64,000 nucleotides of DNA from Bugula neritina (GCA_964035545.1 OZ037766.1:19185581-19249580); one strand, 5' to 3'. Shown: positions 1 through 10,499, counted from the stretch's first letter. Numbers and translations: made by a program. Notes: generated by a model from the letters alone, not told the origin.

Positions 1-2210
1 TAATTCCTATACTCTTTATATTTTATGCTTCAAAATTCACAGTTGTTATAGGGTTTTAGTGGCCTCCACATTGTAGAATGCATATTATAATATTATTTTG
101 TGTATTTCCCCAAACTTACTGCTGGTGTGGGCTGTTGGTCCTGACTCCCTTTCATGTTATTAATATTTGTACTTATTTGTCTATTGGTATTGTTAAATAA
201 TAAATATATTTTTGACCTAATCTTTAGAGGTGGTGTATAATTGCTTAGATATAAATTGCTTTTACATATTATATTGAGATAATAAATAACCACTACCGGA
301 ACAGGGCAAAGTGGAGATAGGTGAGAATTGAGATAATAAACAACTCACTATGATGATTGCTACAGTCTTGTTACATTTTCTAGGTAGACCTGTACGTCAA
401 ATCCTTAGGAGAAGTATGCTGGGAGTACATAATAGACAAGTTCCCACAACTATTGCTCTTACCTCATAGTGACCTCATCAAGCTTGGAATTCCTCGGATG
501 TATTTAACCCGACTCGAAAATTTTAGGCATGTAATTCCAAGTCAGAAAATAGTTGCTGTAGCTAGCTAATTTGACTTTTTCGAATGGCAAAATAAGCCCA
601 TTTACTGGATGCGGTTATGTAGTGTAATTTTGTGCCTGTTATTCAACATAATTTATTTTTTAGAGAAGTGTAAACACAAATTTCTTGTCCCCAAATAACA
701 TAGACTTGCAATATAATATCTCATTGTAATAGTTATTTGTACCTGAAATGGGCTGCTCTGGAGAATATGGAACTAACTAGCAAATACCATTTTAGTTAGA
801 AAGAAACGTCTGAAATTTTGGTAAAATACTTCTAATAATTAATTCTCAAGGTTCACAATGATGGGAAATTTGTTTGGGAATAAATTATATCAGTTTTACA
901 GCTGAAGCTTTTTAAGCAAAACTGCATCTTGTTGACAAAATGTTTGTAAGTCATTATTTGTGTGTTGCTGATTGTTATTCTGCTGTTTTACAATATTTTT
1001 TATAATTGTTAACAGAAACGCATTGTTTTGTAAAAATTTGTTTCCAACCCACTTGGACACATGAAGCTATTAATTTAATTTCATTATGTAAAATAGTGCA
1101 AAAAGTATAAAAGTGTTGTGGTGTAATTCTTATTATGACAATTGCATAGTTGCTATTCAGTATATTCAAATAATTCAAATTTAGCTTTTAAAAATATTGA
1201 ATTAATTGAATAAAATTGGTTTTGAAATTCCAGTGTCTTCAAACTAATGTACTAATATTAGTGAAAAATAGAAGTAGCAAAATGTAGGAAATAGAACAGC
1301 AATATGTCAAATATCTTGTGATTTTGACCAATTTTGAGTGTATATGGCAGTTAGTACTTATGACAATTAGCTGCGTTAAACTTTTGCTAAGGTTAGGAAA
1401 ATGCTAGATATTTACTCTCCGTAATTGTATAAAACTTAATTGTAGCCAGCTGGGTGACAAAATTTTAGTTACAAAAGTCCCTCATAATATAGGGGTGACG
1501 GGTGGGGGGGGCACAATGGTCATAGGGGTACAAAAAGCCGGTTAAACTGTGAGAGAACTTATTTAGTTAGAGTTGTAATTTTTTTAATAAAAAGATACTG
1601 ACATAATTTTTTAGCTATTGTAGTTTCAACACATACAGGGCATACATGTTGAAGAGGCTAGTCAAAAACTGTTTTTACCTACTTTTTGTAAATCTTTTAT
1701 GTCATTGAAGCTTTATAACTTTTTACACTCAAAGGTAACAAGCCTAAATTTTACTGATATTGTTGCTATTTCTTGTCTCTACATTGCCTAACTAGTATAA
1801 CAGCAAATTCCAAAATAAACTTTTCTTGAACCACATTTATTTTCAACTTGGCCATATGGGGCACAATAGACCACGCTGGCCAAGGCACAATGGGCCACCT
1901 GATTCTTGCACCCTGTTCACTGTTTTTAGTTTGTTTGCCCAAAAAGTTAGATGAAATGTTAATAAAATCTATAGATATAGCCATTTCTGACCTTTTGTAA
2001 AGTATCAAAGACATCATGGTAAAACTACCAAACTACAATGTGAAGCTCCCGTAATAATATATACATCTGGTGAAGTTATCGCATTGCCATTTTATATATC
2101 ATACAGAACACTCTGCTGCTGCTTCGAGTGGATAGTCAGGTATTCATTATACATTATATCATTGAGGGAATATACATATATTTGACTAAAATAAAATCGG
2201 GTGTGGCTAA
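1..2210. other. AT-rich intergenic DNA, no gene recognised
   Basis: I find no convincing coding region here. The longest open frames (around 93-293, 975-1178 and 1766-2017, all minus) are short, AT-rich and lack recognisable motifs. A G-run lies near 1502-1511. The phrase 'cacaatgggcc' and close variants occur at about 1511, 1861 and 1886 and again near 19855 beside the copia gag, so an old repeat may be present, but I cannot define its ends. Confidence 0.6.
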
Positions 2211-2289
2211 AATGGGTGGCCACCTGGTGTCGCGGGCCGTGACACCCATTTTAGTCAAAACCCCCCCTTATGACTAAAATGGGTGTCGC

Positions 2290-2562
2290 TGTAGTAATTC
2301 GTGCAATTACTGTGCGTGAATTCCTAGCTTGTAATTATAGTTTATGTATCCACATCAATAAAGGGCTTTCAATAAGATTAGACGAGATTTATTTACTACT
2401 ATATACAAATAAAGAGATATAAAAGCACACGGATTAAAACACTACATCTTTATTATTCTAGTACGCTCTCTCTATTACTTTATACATCGCTGGGGTTATC
2501 ACATGACGCGCTTCTTATTGGCTAGGAAGACTTGTGGACGCGCGTATCAAGTACTCACTACA
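2290..2562 (-). repeat. 3' LTR of E1
   Basis: This 273-bp LTR is flanked by TCGC on its outer side and by a G-rich polypurine tract on its inner side. Read on the minus strand it has a TATA-like box (TATAAA, plus-strand 2479-2484) and an AATAAA signal (plus-strand 2449-2454), as expected for U3 and R. Its ends are TGTAGT...ACTACA. Confidence 0.93.
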
Positions 2563-2580
2563 CCGCCCCCCCCCAACAGG
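2563..2580 (-). promoter_or_regulatory. Polypurine tract of E1
   Basis: On the minus strand a run of nine G followed by CGG abuts the 3' LTR. This is the expected position of the plus-strand primer for reverse transcription. E2 has the related tract GGGGTGGGCGG at 17928-17938. Confidence 0.75.
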
Positions 2581-2958
2581 AAGCCCACCTTCCTGATAAC
2601 ACAGATACAGTTAGTACTAATACAAAAAAAATACAAAAAAACTATAAAACTGAGAGAGTGTGTGGTACATAAAAGAAAGAACATAAATATATACAGTAAA
2701 AAAAATATAACAGTATAAACACAACACTATGACACTGACGGGAAAGGCACTTATAGGCGACGGCCCATAGGACTAAGAAATATACTTGTGGGTTACTATG
2801 AGATTGTCATACTGGACGATTGGTCGCTAGCACCGGACACGAGATAGAGGCTTTAGATGGAGAGGGCACCACCTGTGGTATAGTCAAGAGTGAGGGTAAG
2901 ACGAGTAGGAAAAGGGGGGGTTTAGGGACTCCGTCTCAAGCATTTCCTTTCATTTGGG

Positions 2959-4017
2959 CTACAGAGGCAGAGAGAGTTCGGAGGCGGCGGCAGATACTCT
3001 CGGCGCCAACCTTTGTACTTCTTTCTCTAGTTCCCGTATCCGTTCTTCTGCTTCTCGTAAGTTACGGGCGGGGGCAGAGTGTCGAGAGGGAGATGAAGAT
3101 AGCCAGCGTCGTTTGCGAGAGGGTCTAGGAGAAACGGAAGGGGAGGGACGCCATCGTTGGGGCACTTCGATGCGTCGTAGCACAACTCTGGGTATAGAAT
3201 CGGGACGCGGCACTGTGTGGGTGGGGGGTGATGAGCGGGGCATGGGTGGTTTCTTGAATCCGGGGGGTTTGGGGCAGGGTCCTTGTGTGATGGCCCTGGG
3301 TGCGGGGAACTCCTGACGCAGCCGTTCATAGCGAGTCGGGTCTGATATGAAGGGTCGGATGAGAGCAAGGAAGTGTGGGAAAGAGGGTTCGTCGACTTCA
3401 TAAAGATGTCCAACATGACATCCCATGGTCCGCTGGTGACGGAGGATGTAGTCCCTGTGGTAACTATATTCACCACAGGGACAAAAGGTGGTGACATAAT
3501 GTTGGGGGACGTGAACTCGGAGTCTTCGAGGGGTGGTGAAATGGAGTTGGCACAAGCGGCAGGTGGTGCGTTGGTCATCGCCTTTATATTCTCGAATAAG
3601 TGCTTCTGTGTCCGGGGTAACCCAGCATGACTGGTTTAAGAGTACTTCCGGCAGTGTGACGGGGGTAGGTTCCTCGTTCCAAGCCATTTCCAATGGCGGC
3701 ATGTCACGGGGAAGAGGAGAAGGAGTGGTATCTAAAAGAGCAGAATTATTGTTAGATCGAGTGTGATCTTTACACCATAATTCTGATGACAACCGACTGT
3801 TCCTAGTCTGAGAGTCATACATCTTTTTAGACGGCACTCGAGAGACTGTGTCGAGGCGTGTAGACTGACTAAGAAACATAGTGTCAAGCTCCAGATCTAG
3901 TAGATCGTCGGCCATTGTTATGTTCTCGTCGCCTTTCACGTAAGACTCAGTCTCCAGTAGTTCTGATTCAATCAGGGCAATTAAATCAGCACTAACTGAT
4001 GTTAGACCTGATTCCAT
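2959..4017 (-). CDS. Extra ORF (ORF3) of E1: zinc-finger, proline-rich, coiled-coil protein
   Basis: This 352-codon ORF lies between the pol region and the 3' LTR, where some gypsy elements carry env. It does not look like env: I see no signal peptide and no membrane segment. An acidic N-terminus (about 10-45) is followed by a classical C2H2 finger with C153, C156, H169 and H173, then a second variant finger with C179, C181, H194 and C200. Residues about 235-315 are proline- and arginine-rich, and a charged heptad-like helix (about 316-345) suggests a coiled coil. The homologue in E2 (16490-17578) is about 93% identical by eye. A small deletion truncates the E1 C-terminus relative to E2. It stays open although gag-pol is broken in both elements. 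A nucleic-acid-binding or regulatory role is only an inference. Confidence 0.8.
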   Translation of the reverse strand: MESGLTSVSADLIALIESELLETESYVKGDENITMADDLLDLELDTMFLSQSTRLDTVSRVPSKKMYDSQTRNSRLSSELWCKDHTRSNNNSALLDTTPSPLPRDMPPLEMAWNEEPTPVTLPEVLLNQSCWVTPDTEALIREYKGDDQRTTCRLCQLHFTTPRRLRVHVPQHYVTTFCPCGEYSYHRDYILRHQRTMGCHVGHLYEVDEPSFPHFLALIRPFISDPTRYERLRQEFPAPRAITQGPCPKPPGFKKPPMPRSSPPTHTVPRPDSIPRVVLRRIEVPQRWRPSPSVSPRPSRKRRWLSSSPSRHSAPARNLREAEERIRELEKEVQRLAPRVSAAASELSLPL

Positions 4018-4082
4018 GAATGGGAGTGTTAGGTCAAAGCAAGCTTACCTGGGAACCCGGTATTTGTAATCATACTCAGCGT

Positions 4083-4777
4083 TCAAGCTTGGATGTCAGT
4101 GGATTGAGTTTGGATACGTCTGCCCTTGACAACGTCAGCGTATGAAAAGGCTGGGCAGCGTGGTTGCTGCGCACGGCTGGAACTATTTGTCTCGGGCGTA
4201 GTAGTTTTGCTTACTAATCCGCCTTCGCAAAAGTTGGTATTCCCAAGGTGTTCACAACTCCCACGTTTTGCTGCCAGTCTTTCCGCACGGTGCCCAGCCA
4301 GACTTTCATAACTGCCGTTTCTAACGCGGTCACATACGAAGTCTTTCAAGTATGCTGGGGGTTGTCTAGTACGCTGTCCCCGTTCCAAGGGAGGTGACGT
4401 ATTAGCTGGGGAGGGGGGTGTAGTTGTTGGTCGGGGCGGTGTACTCACGGGTGGGCTATTTTGGACAGAGCGCTCCAACTTGTACGCATGATTGGACATC
4501 GCCTCAACTACCACGTAGGGTCCCACGAACTTTGGCTGGAGCTTAGCCGCTTGTCCTCGACGCCTACGGTAGTTGATCATCCACACCCAGTCCCCAGTTC
4601 GATAGAGGGGTGGTTCCTGAGAGTCCCCCTGCCGTACCTGCCACTGCTTTGCTCGCAGTATTTCGTGTGCGGCCTTCAGGTCCTCTATTAATTTGTGGGC
4701 ATACTCGTGGATGGTATAGTCTTGTTCTGGGATGTGGTATGTGAAGTGGTCGGGCACTCACGTCTCTCGACCAAGCA
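4083..4777 (-). pseudogene. E1 integrase C-terminus (GPY/F-type module) and proline-rich tail
   Basis: The reading frame open from 4757 down to 4083 begins after the frameshift that ends the integrase core frame. It carries PDHFTYHIP, then the basic segment GDWVWMINYRRRRGQAAKLQ and KFVGPYVVVEA, which is the GPY/F module seen at the C-terminus of many Ty3/gypsy integrases. Directly after LERS the frame jumps to the proline-rich tail. Compared with E2 about 355 bp are missing at roughly 4468. The tail ends in a conserved block including RTRQPPAYLKDFVCDRV. Residues upstream of 4757 include a TGA that is CGA in E2. Confidence 0.8.
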
Positions 4778-5340
4778 TCAGGAGGTTAGGGGTTTCCCCG
4801 TACTAGTGTGTGGTGTACTACGATAGGCCCGCATGACTTGCGGTAGTACCGTATCCCATTCTTCCTCACCCCGGCCGAAGAGCAGACTGCGGAGTGCGTC
4901 GCCCAACATGCGGTTGTTGCGTTCTACCACCCCGTTGCCCTGAGGGTGGTATGGAGTGGTCCTGCTTTGGTTTACTCCCCAGAGGCGGCAGAGGTCACTC
5001 AACAGTTGAGACTGGAATTGAGCCCCCTGGTCTGAATGTATCTGCTCGGGTAGTCCGAGGTAGCAGAATACATTTTGGTCTAGCACCCTGTCCACCGTCG
5101 GGGCGGACGCATCTGGGATAGCCAGGGCGTCCGCCCACCGGGTAAAGTGGTCGGTTAATACTGGTATCCAACTGTTTCCTCTGGGGGTGAGAGGCATGGG
5201 TCCGACTAGGTTAACAGCTACCACCTGCCATGGCCTTCCAGCATATAGCCTATGCCGTCCCGCTTCGCCAGGGAGACGGCCATGCTTGCTGGCCTGGAAA
5301 AAATTTCGCATTGTTTGACTCTAAGCCGTACGTGTGCCAC
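4778..5340 (-). pseudogene. E1 integrase catalytic core
   Basis: The frame encodes the rve-type core with second Asp in IHSDQGAQFQS and Glu in VVERNNRML. The first catalytic Asp is replaced by Asn (AVNLVGPMPL; E2 has AVDLV), so the enzyme would be dead. The frame is separated from the RNase H/zinc-binding frame by a one-base change near 5336, and ends at 4778 with a TGA produced by a one-base loss in the A/C run at about 4790. That loss is also present in E2 at 15354-15361, whereas E3 keeps the frame. Confidence 0.85.
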
Positions 5341-6518
5341 ATGCCGGGCCAGTACCACCGGAGCTGTAACTTGGAGAGCACCTTTTTTACCCCGGCGTGG
5401 GCCTGTTTGTGGGTGTCCCATACTAACTTCCGGCGAATGGCGGCTGGGCAGATCACTCTCTCTCTCCCGTACTGGCTGTTACAGGTGGCCACTGTGATGG
5501 TCAGCAGACCATCTGGCCCGATCCGCAGGGAGTCCCAACGTTGGCAGTACAACCGTAACTCGGTGCATCCCTGCCGCAGTTGTTCTTCGCTGGGTCGTCG
5601 CCCCTCCTTCTTGGCCAGATACACGTCGGCTACTACCCTTCGGAGGTCCTCTTGGAGTCTTCGTAGCTCTCTGACGTTATCAGTCAAGACAGGATTGGCA
5701 CGGAGGCTCTGGATAGTCTCTGGGGGTGTATCGGCCTTCTGTAGGAGTTGACCCTGGTCCCAGTCATACTCTTTTCCAGGGTGGTCCAGTGCTCTCAACT
5801 CGGGTTTTGGGGGACCCCCGTCCCTCTTCTCGATGTTGAGGCACTGTTTACACCCCTCGTCCGGCCACCGGCTCAGTCTGTCAGCATTGCCGTGCTTCTT
5901 ACCGGGCCGATGTTCGGTCCGGTAAGAGAACTCGGCCAGGACCTCGAGCCATCGAGCGACTTGGCTGGACGGTTCTGCTCTCTTGCACAACCAAATCAAG
6001 GAGGCGTGGTCGGTCCGCAAGCGGAACTTCCTGCCGTATAGATAAGGTCTAAAGTGCTTCACCGACTTGATTACTGCCAGCAATTCCTTTCGGGTAGTGC
6101 AGTAATTCCGTTCGGTGGGTGAGAGAGACTTGCTGTAGTAGGCCACGACTACTTCACGGCCCTCCTGCACCTGGGACAGCACAGCGCCGAGGTTTTGGTC
6201 ACTGGCGTCGGTATCTAGGATATACTCCAGGGCAGGGTCTGGGTAGGCTAGGATGGGGGCCTCTAGTAGGCGGCCCTTAAGGCAGTCGAACGCTCTCTGT
6301 TCGACGGAAGTCCACTGCCAGGTCACCCCCTTTGCGGTGAGCCGATTTAACGGCTGCGCTACCCCCGCAAAGTCTGGTATGTATTGCCGGTAATACCCTA
6401 CCAGCCCCAGAAGAGCCTGTAGCCCGGTCAAATCCTGGGGGGTGACCCAATCTTCTATAGCTCGTACCTTTTCAAGATCCGTCGCCACACCGTGACGGCC
6501 GACGACGTGCTCCAGGTA
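5336..6518 (-). pseudogene. E1 RNase H and integrase zinc-binding region
   Basis: This frame continues the pol polyprotein after an in-frame TAG at 6519-6521. It contains the RT thumb (GLVGYYRQYIPDFAGVAQPL), the RNase H domain with LDTDASDQNLGAVLSQ and FRLRTDHASLIWL, and the His/Cys-type integrase N-terminal region (DTHKQAHAGVKKVLSKLQL). The listed frame runs on out of phase to 5250 because of the frameshift near 5336. From about 6470 downward the DNA is nearly identical to E2. Confidence 0.88.
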
Positions 6519-7274
6519 CTACACCTCTGGCTGCAAGAGAGCGCACTTGGAGGGTTTGAGTTTCAGATTGGCACCTCTGAGTCGTTCGAAGACCTCCCGC
6601 AGACGACTGATGTGTGTCTGAAAGTCTGGGGAGATCACGATGACGTCATCGAGGTATACCAGCAGTGTCTTCCAGTGGAGTCCACTGAGGACCTGTTCCA
6701 TGAGCCTCTGGAACGTGACGGGGGCAGAAGTCAGTCCAAAGGGTAGGACTTTCCACTTCCATAAGCCGTCCCGCGTGATGAACGCCGCTTTCTCCTGGGA
6801 GTCGGGACTGAGGGGGACCTGCCAGTAACCGCTCAACAAGTCTAGCGTACTGAAGTACTTGCTGCCGGCTGAGGCGTCCAGAGATTCGTCGATCCTGGGT
6901 AAGGGGTAGGCGTCCTGTATGGTCATGCTATTTAGTTTGCGATAATCCACACAGAACCGCCAACTGCCGTCTTTCTTTCGGACCAGGACGACCGGCGAGC
7001 TCCACACACTATGTGCTGGCTCTATGAGGCCGCGGTCCAAAAGATCCCGAACTTTTTGGTCGACCTCCTTTTCCTTCTCGGGTTCCAGCCTCCGTGTGGG
7101 CTGGCGAATAGGGGCAGTCCCTGCAGCCAGCGGTATCTCATGACGAACGGCCGTGGTCAGGCCGACGTCATGGTCCCCGCTGCTGAACACGTCGCTATAG
7201 TCACGTAGCAACTGAGCCATGGCCTGACGCTGTCCGTTGCCCGCGCAGCCGTCACACGCTGCCTGGTATAGCTC
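6519..7274 (-). pseudogene. E1 reverse transcriptase
   Basis: The reverse transcriptase copies the element RNA into DNA in the virus-like particle. The frame holds the conserved order SPVVLVRKKDGSWRFCVDYR, FSTLDLLSGYWQVPL, VLPFGLTSAPVTFQRLM and the catalytic LVYLDDVIV box, in which both Asp are kept. It is preceded by an in-frame TAA at 7275-7277, at a codon that reads CAA in E2, and followed by a TAG where E2 reads AAA. These are point lesions in what was one continuous pol frame. Confidence 0.9.
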
Positions 7275-8543
7275 TTAGACGTGTTGTGGGACGGTCCTTC
7301 GCCTAACTGACGGGCTCTGTTGGGGACCTTCCGTCGCAGCTCCCAGCGACGGCTCTATATCCTCCTCCTGGATGGGGTGGAAGCGGCCCAGCATGGATCC
7401 TGAAGGTAATTGTACCGCTTCGGAGAAAGGGTTGACACACTGCACCAAGATCTCTCCTCGGTCAGTCAGCCGGTTAAGACTGCTGGCGAGTTGGATTCTT
7501 GTGTGCGCATCTTCGACAACCCCTAACCCCGAGAGTTGGCTATTGTTCACTCTACAGTGAACGGTAGCCTGGGAGCGGCCGGATATAGTACAGTTCCGTA
7601 CTACCTGCACGCCTCCCGCTAGGGGACGACCGAACTTGTCGACACAGGCGAGTTCCCTGCCGGCCATCAGCATGGCTGACTTGCTAAAGTCAATACGGCA
7701 CTCGTGTCTCTTCAAAAACGGCATCCCCAGTATAGTGTCCTCTTCGAGTTGGCTGATGACGAAGGTTTCCTGGATAGCCTGGTCGCGGACGCGCCCAGTC
7801 AGCTCTATGATACCGTAAAATGGAATCCGTGACCCGTCAGCTAGGGTGCCTGGTTCCCCGGTATAGGGAGCTAAGGCTCCCCTCTTCCTATAGGGGAGGG
7901 TGTCGAAGACCCGACGGCTGAGGAGATTAGTGGTACACTCGGAGTCTAGCAGAAAGGTGACAGCTTTGCCAGCCACCTTCCCTGGCAAGAAGTAGCTACC
8001 TCCGTGAGGCTGTACCCGTACTCCCCCAGCGTGCTCGGTCTCGGCCGAACGAGGCTGTGCCCGTTTGTTCCGCGGTTTGCGGGACCGGTGAGAGTTTCCT
8101 TGCGGAGGGGTGTATTGATCCCCTCCGATGCCCTGAGGGGCCTCGCTGGTCGACTTCATTTCTGGTAGCGTGCCGAAGCGGTTAGTGAGAGGTAGAGAGA
8201 AAGGTTCTTGTGGTCGTCCTGGTTGGTTGGTTCGACAAGGTGTTTGCCACTGGTGGGGGGCATACCGCTGCGTCCGTACGGACTCCTGGCGGTATCCACC
8301 CCGTTTTTTTCTCTGCTTTGGCCCGCGGAGCTCTGGGGGCCTCCGGGGGGCATGGGGTTTCTGCTGCTTCTTAAGTCGTGGGCAGCTCGAGCGGCGGTGT
8401 CCCCTGGTGCCGCATCCCCAGCAACGTATAGTGGGTCTGGGGGTTTTTACTGCTGGTCTCTTGTACTCCCTGGGGTTGCTGTATGTTATGGTCGCCACCA
8501 ACTGTCCCAGTTTAGTCATCAAGCGGTCGACCTCTATCTCCAC
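7275..8543 (-). pseudogene. E1 nucleocapsid and aspartic protease
   Basis: The frame begins at an ATG that overlaps the gag stop by 10 nt (ATGGAGATAG), which could allow reinitiation or frameshifting. A CCHC knuckle (CWGCGTRGHRRSSC) marks the nucleocapsid and is followed by a basic, proline-rich linker. The retropepsin region reads VAGKAVTFLLDSECTTNLLS, so the catalytic DSG triplet is DSE here, which should inactivate it. Later conserved blocks include EDTILGMPFLKRHECRIDF. The frame stops at 7275 through a nonsense change relative to E2. Confidence 0.85.
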
Positions 8544-9181
8544 GGGGGGCTAGCGGTAGCGGCAGCTATTCGGACTGGGCGGTCTGGTTCTCTAGAGGTC
8601 TGCGGGATAGTCTCCATCACCTTGTAGAGTTGCTCGGCTCTTAGGTAAGCCTCGCTTTCTTGGATTGCAGCCTCTATCGTGGTCACTCCCTTCGCTTGTA
8701 ACTGGTGGTGGAAGTTCAAATTGTTGAGGGATTGTACAAAGGTCTCGAATGTATAGCGCCATCTGTGTGTTTCTGGCAGATCGCTATACGCAATCTGTGT
8801 CAGTCTCTGCACCAGAGTAGCGTGGTCCGGGAGCGGTGTACATGTTTTGCGGAGCAGTCCTTGCAAACGGGCTTTGGCGTCGGCAACAGGTATGCCAAAA
8901 CGGGCCCGTAGCGTAGCAATGATCCCCTCTACGCTAGGTCTCCACCCGTACGGCTTGGCTTGTTCCGTCAGTGCCATTTGTAGCTTCATCAGGGCTACCC
9001 TTGGCGGCCATCTTGTAATGGCTGCAACTTCACGGAATTCCCGAATAAATTGTTCAACATCTTCAAGGCCCGTGAAAACGGGAGCCTCTAATGTATTCTT
9101 ATATGCCTCCTCTTCGGCCTCGAGAGGGTTTATGGTAATGTCTCGCTCACCTTCTTCAGTTGAAGCTGCACTTTCGGCCAT
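8534..9181 (-). CDS. E1 gag (capsid)
   Basis: This 215-codon frame begins 44 nt inside the primer-binding site and is the first ORF of the element. It has the capsid-like segment FTGLEDVEQFIREFREVAAI and a continuous frame to the stop overlapping the next ORF. E2 gag aligns along its length but with far lower identity than the two elements show in integrase. The frame is intact. Confidence 0.85.
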   Translation of the reverse strand: MAESAASTEEGERDITINPLEAEEEAYKNTLEAPVFTGLEDVEQFIREFREVAAITRWPPRVALMKLQMALTEQAKPYGWRPSVEGIIATLRARFGIPVADAKARLQGLLRKTCTPLPDHATLVQRLTQIAYSDLPETHRWRYTFETFVQSLNNLNFHHQLQAKGVTTIEAAIQESEAYLRAEQLYKVMETIPQTSREPDRPVRIAAATASPPWR

Positions 9182-9224
9182 GATGTTCTAATACTTTCCC
9201 ATCGTCTTCATATAGTAGCTAGTG

Positions 9225-9242
9225 ATCCCACCGCTGCCACCA
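9225..9242 (-). promoter_or_regulatory. Primer-binding site of E1, complementary to tRNA-Leu 3' end
   Basis: The plus strand reads ATCCCACCGCTGCCACCA, which equals the 3' end, including CCA, of animal tRNA-Leu(AAG) as I know it. It lies one base from the 5' LTR. E2 (10737-10754, one mismatch) and E3 (49258-49275, perfect) use the same site. Confidence 0.85.
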
Positions 9243-9243
9243 C

Positions 9244-9517
9244 TGTAGTAATTCGTGCAATTACTGTGCGTGAATTCCTAGCTTGTAATTATAGTTTATG
9301 TATCCACATCAATAAAGGGCTTTCAATAAGATTAGACGAGATTTATTTACTACTATATACAAATAAAGAGATATAAAAGCACACGGATTAAAACACTACA
9401 TCTTTATTATTCTAGTACGCTCTCTCTACTACTTTATAAATCGCTGAGGGTTATCACATGACGCGCTTCTTATTGGCTAGGGAGACTTGTGGACGCGCGT
9501 ATCACGTACTCACTACA
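9244..9517 (-). repeat. 5' LTR of E1
   Basis: This 274-bp copy matches the LTR at 2290-2562 except for about four substitutions and one inserted base. It is flanked outside by TCGC (9518-9521) and inside by the primer-binding site. Confidence 0.93.
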
Positions 9518-9521
9518 TCGC

Positions 9522-10200
9522 GAACAATTTTCGTTTTATTTTTAGACAGTTGTGACCATTGAAATCATTTTTAAACTATTATTCAGTGAATAATGAACAT
9601 TTCACAATTGTTTAAACAAAAAAAACATAAATAAATAATGACAAAATTGAAATAATTATAACGAAAATAGAACTTATCAAGAGTTATCTTTCCTCATCAA
9701 AAATTTAATTTTCACCTAATTTTACTGTTATAGTTATGATCATAGACATGTTAACTTATGAAACATATAATTTAAACTATTAAAAACACTTTGAGCAATA
9801 TTAACAAACAAAAATGTCTAGAAAATGTGAAAATAAAACTAAAAATTTTCGCGACACCCATTTTAGTAAGAACACCCACGAATGACTAAAATGGGTGTCA
9901 CAGTGATTATTGCTTTTTTTAGCTTTTTGGCAATTCTTGTTGCTAAATTGGTTGTTGATCAAAACTTTAGAAAAACTCTAATATATAATAACTGTTTCAC
10001 CCCAAATGACAGTAGTATTAAATAATAATTTACAATAATAATAAAATATAATAAAAACCAAAACTATCAGTGACACCCCCTAGAGTTATCTTCCCTGAGT
10101 TCTTAGTTTTGTTTTTATGATTTTTCCCTAATATTTGTAAGTATTAAAAATTTTAATAATTTTGATTAGTAAAAGCAAGTAAAAGTTTCAACATGACATA
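9522..10200. other. AT-rich DNA: body of the split MITE and flank
   Basis: To about 9868 this is the interior of the TIR element split by E1. From 9901 to 10200 I see only AT-rich sequence without an ORF, apart from the motif GTGACACCCCC near 10071. Confidence 0.5.
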
Positions 10201-10202
10201 AT

Positions 10203-10499
10203 TTATAGTATCCAAAACCGCCCAAAAAGCTCAAAATAAAGGTGTATTCTCATACCATGGTTGATTCCATAAGACAGAAGTGCTCTTAATGAGGAGCGAT
10301 GAACAACAGGGGAAAATGTTTCATCATAATCAATACCTGGTTTATGAAAGTAGCCTTGAGCCACTAATCTTGCCTTATATCGATGAATGGTTCCATCAGG
10401 TTTACATTTGGTTTTGAACACCCACTTACTACCGATAGCTTTACGCCCAGGAGTGTAATGGGGCGTGGAAAACACGTCCCACGTGCCCTCGACCAATCA
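10203..10499 (-). pseudogene. Ty1/copia reverse transcriptase N-terminal fragment
   Basis: On the minus strand the frame reads TWDVFSTPHYTPGRKAIGSK, WVFKTKCKPDG and RYKARLVAQGYFHKPGIDYD, the start of the copia-type RT (RVT_2). Only about 95 codons remain. Upstream on its own strand it is cut at about 10500 by E2. The gag-protease-integrase part of what is probably the same element lies beyond E2, at 18212-19860, in the same orientation. The stretch from the second half of integrase to the start of RT is missing. Confidence 0.85.

Larger units (their letters stand above)
2290..9517 (-). mobile_element. Ty3/gypsy LTR retrotransposon E1 (full-length, defective)
   Basis: This is an LTR retrotransposon read on the minus strand. 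Both LTRs start TG and end CA, the target duplication TCGC is present at 2286-2289 and 9518-9521, and internal order is gag, protease, RT, RNase H, integrase with a GPY/F-type module, a proline-rich tail, then an extra ORF. LTRs differ at about four substitutions and one indel over 273 bp, so the insertion is fairly recent. Proteins are nonetheless broken: in-frame stops at 7275-7277 and 6519-6521, a frameshift near 5336, an older frameshift near 4790, a roughly 355-bp deletion at about 4468, an altered protease site (DSE in place of DSG) and Asn in place of the first integrase Asp. Integrase follows RNase H, which fits Ty3/gypsy and not copia. Confidence 0.93.
2271..9868. mobile_element. Small terminal-inverted-repeat element (MITE-like) split by gypsy element E1
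   Basis: The left end at 2271-2289 reads TGACTAAAATGGGTGTCGC. After E1 the sequence resumes at 9518 with TCGCGAACAATTTTCG and runs to the inverted copy at about 9840-9868. If E1 and one copy of its 4-bp duplication are removed, the two ends form inverted repeats of roughly 40 bp that read ACTAAAATGGGTGTCGCGAA inward from both sides. The restored element would be about 370 bp and very AT-rich inside, with no ORF. Extra copies of the same motif lie just outside, at about 2212-2255 and 9881-9900, so the family is locally clustered. The superfamily cannot be assigned because target duplications are not clear. Confidence 0.55.

Noticed and set aside
3027-3578. Further frames overlapping ORF3, integrase and RNase H on both strands
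   Set aside because: They are long only because the GC-rich coding DNA has few stops in other frames; none has a motif, and homologous frames in the other element are broken.
2959-4017. ORF3 as an envelope gene
   Set aside because: Position fits, but there is no signal peptide, no membrane segment and no furin-like site; it has zinc fingers instead.
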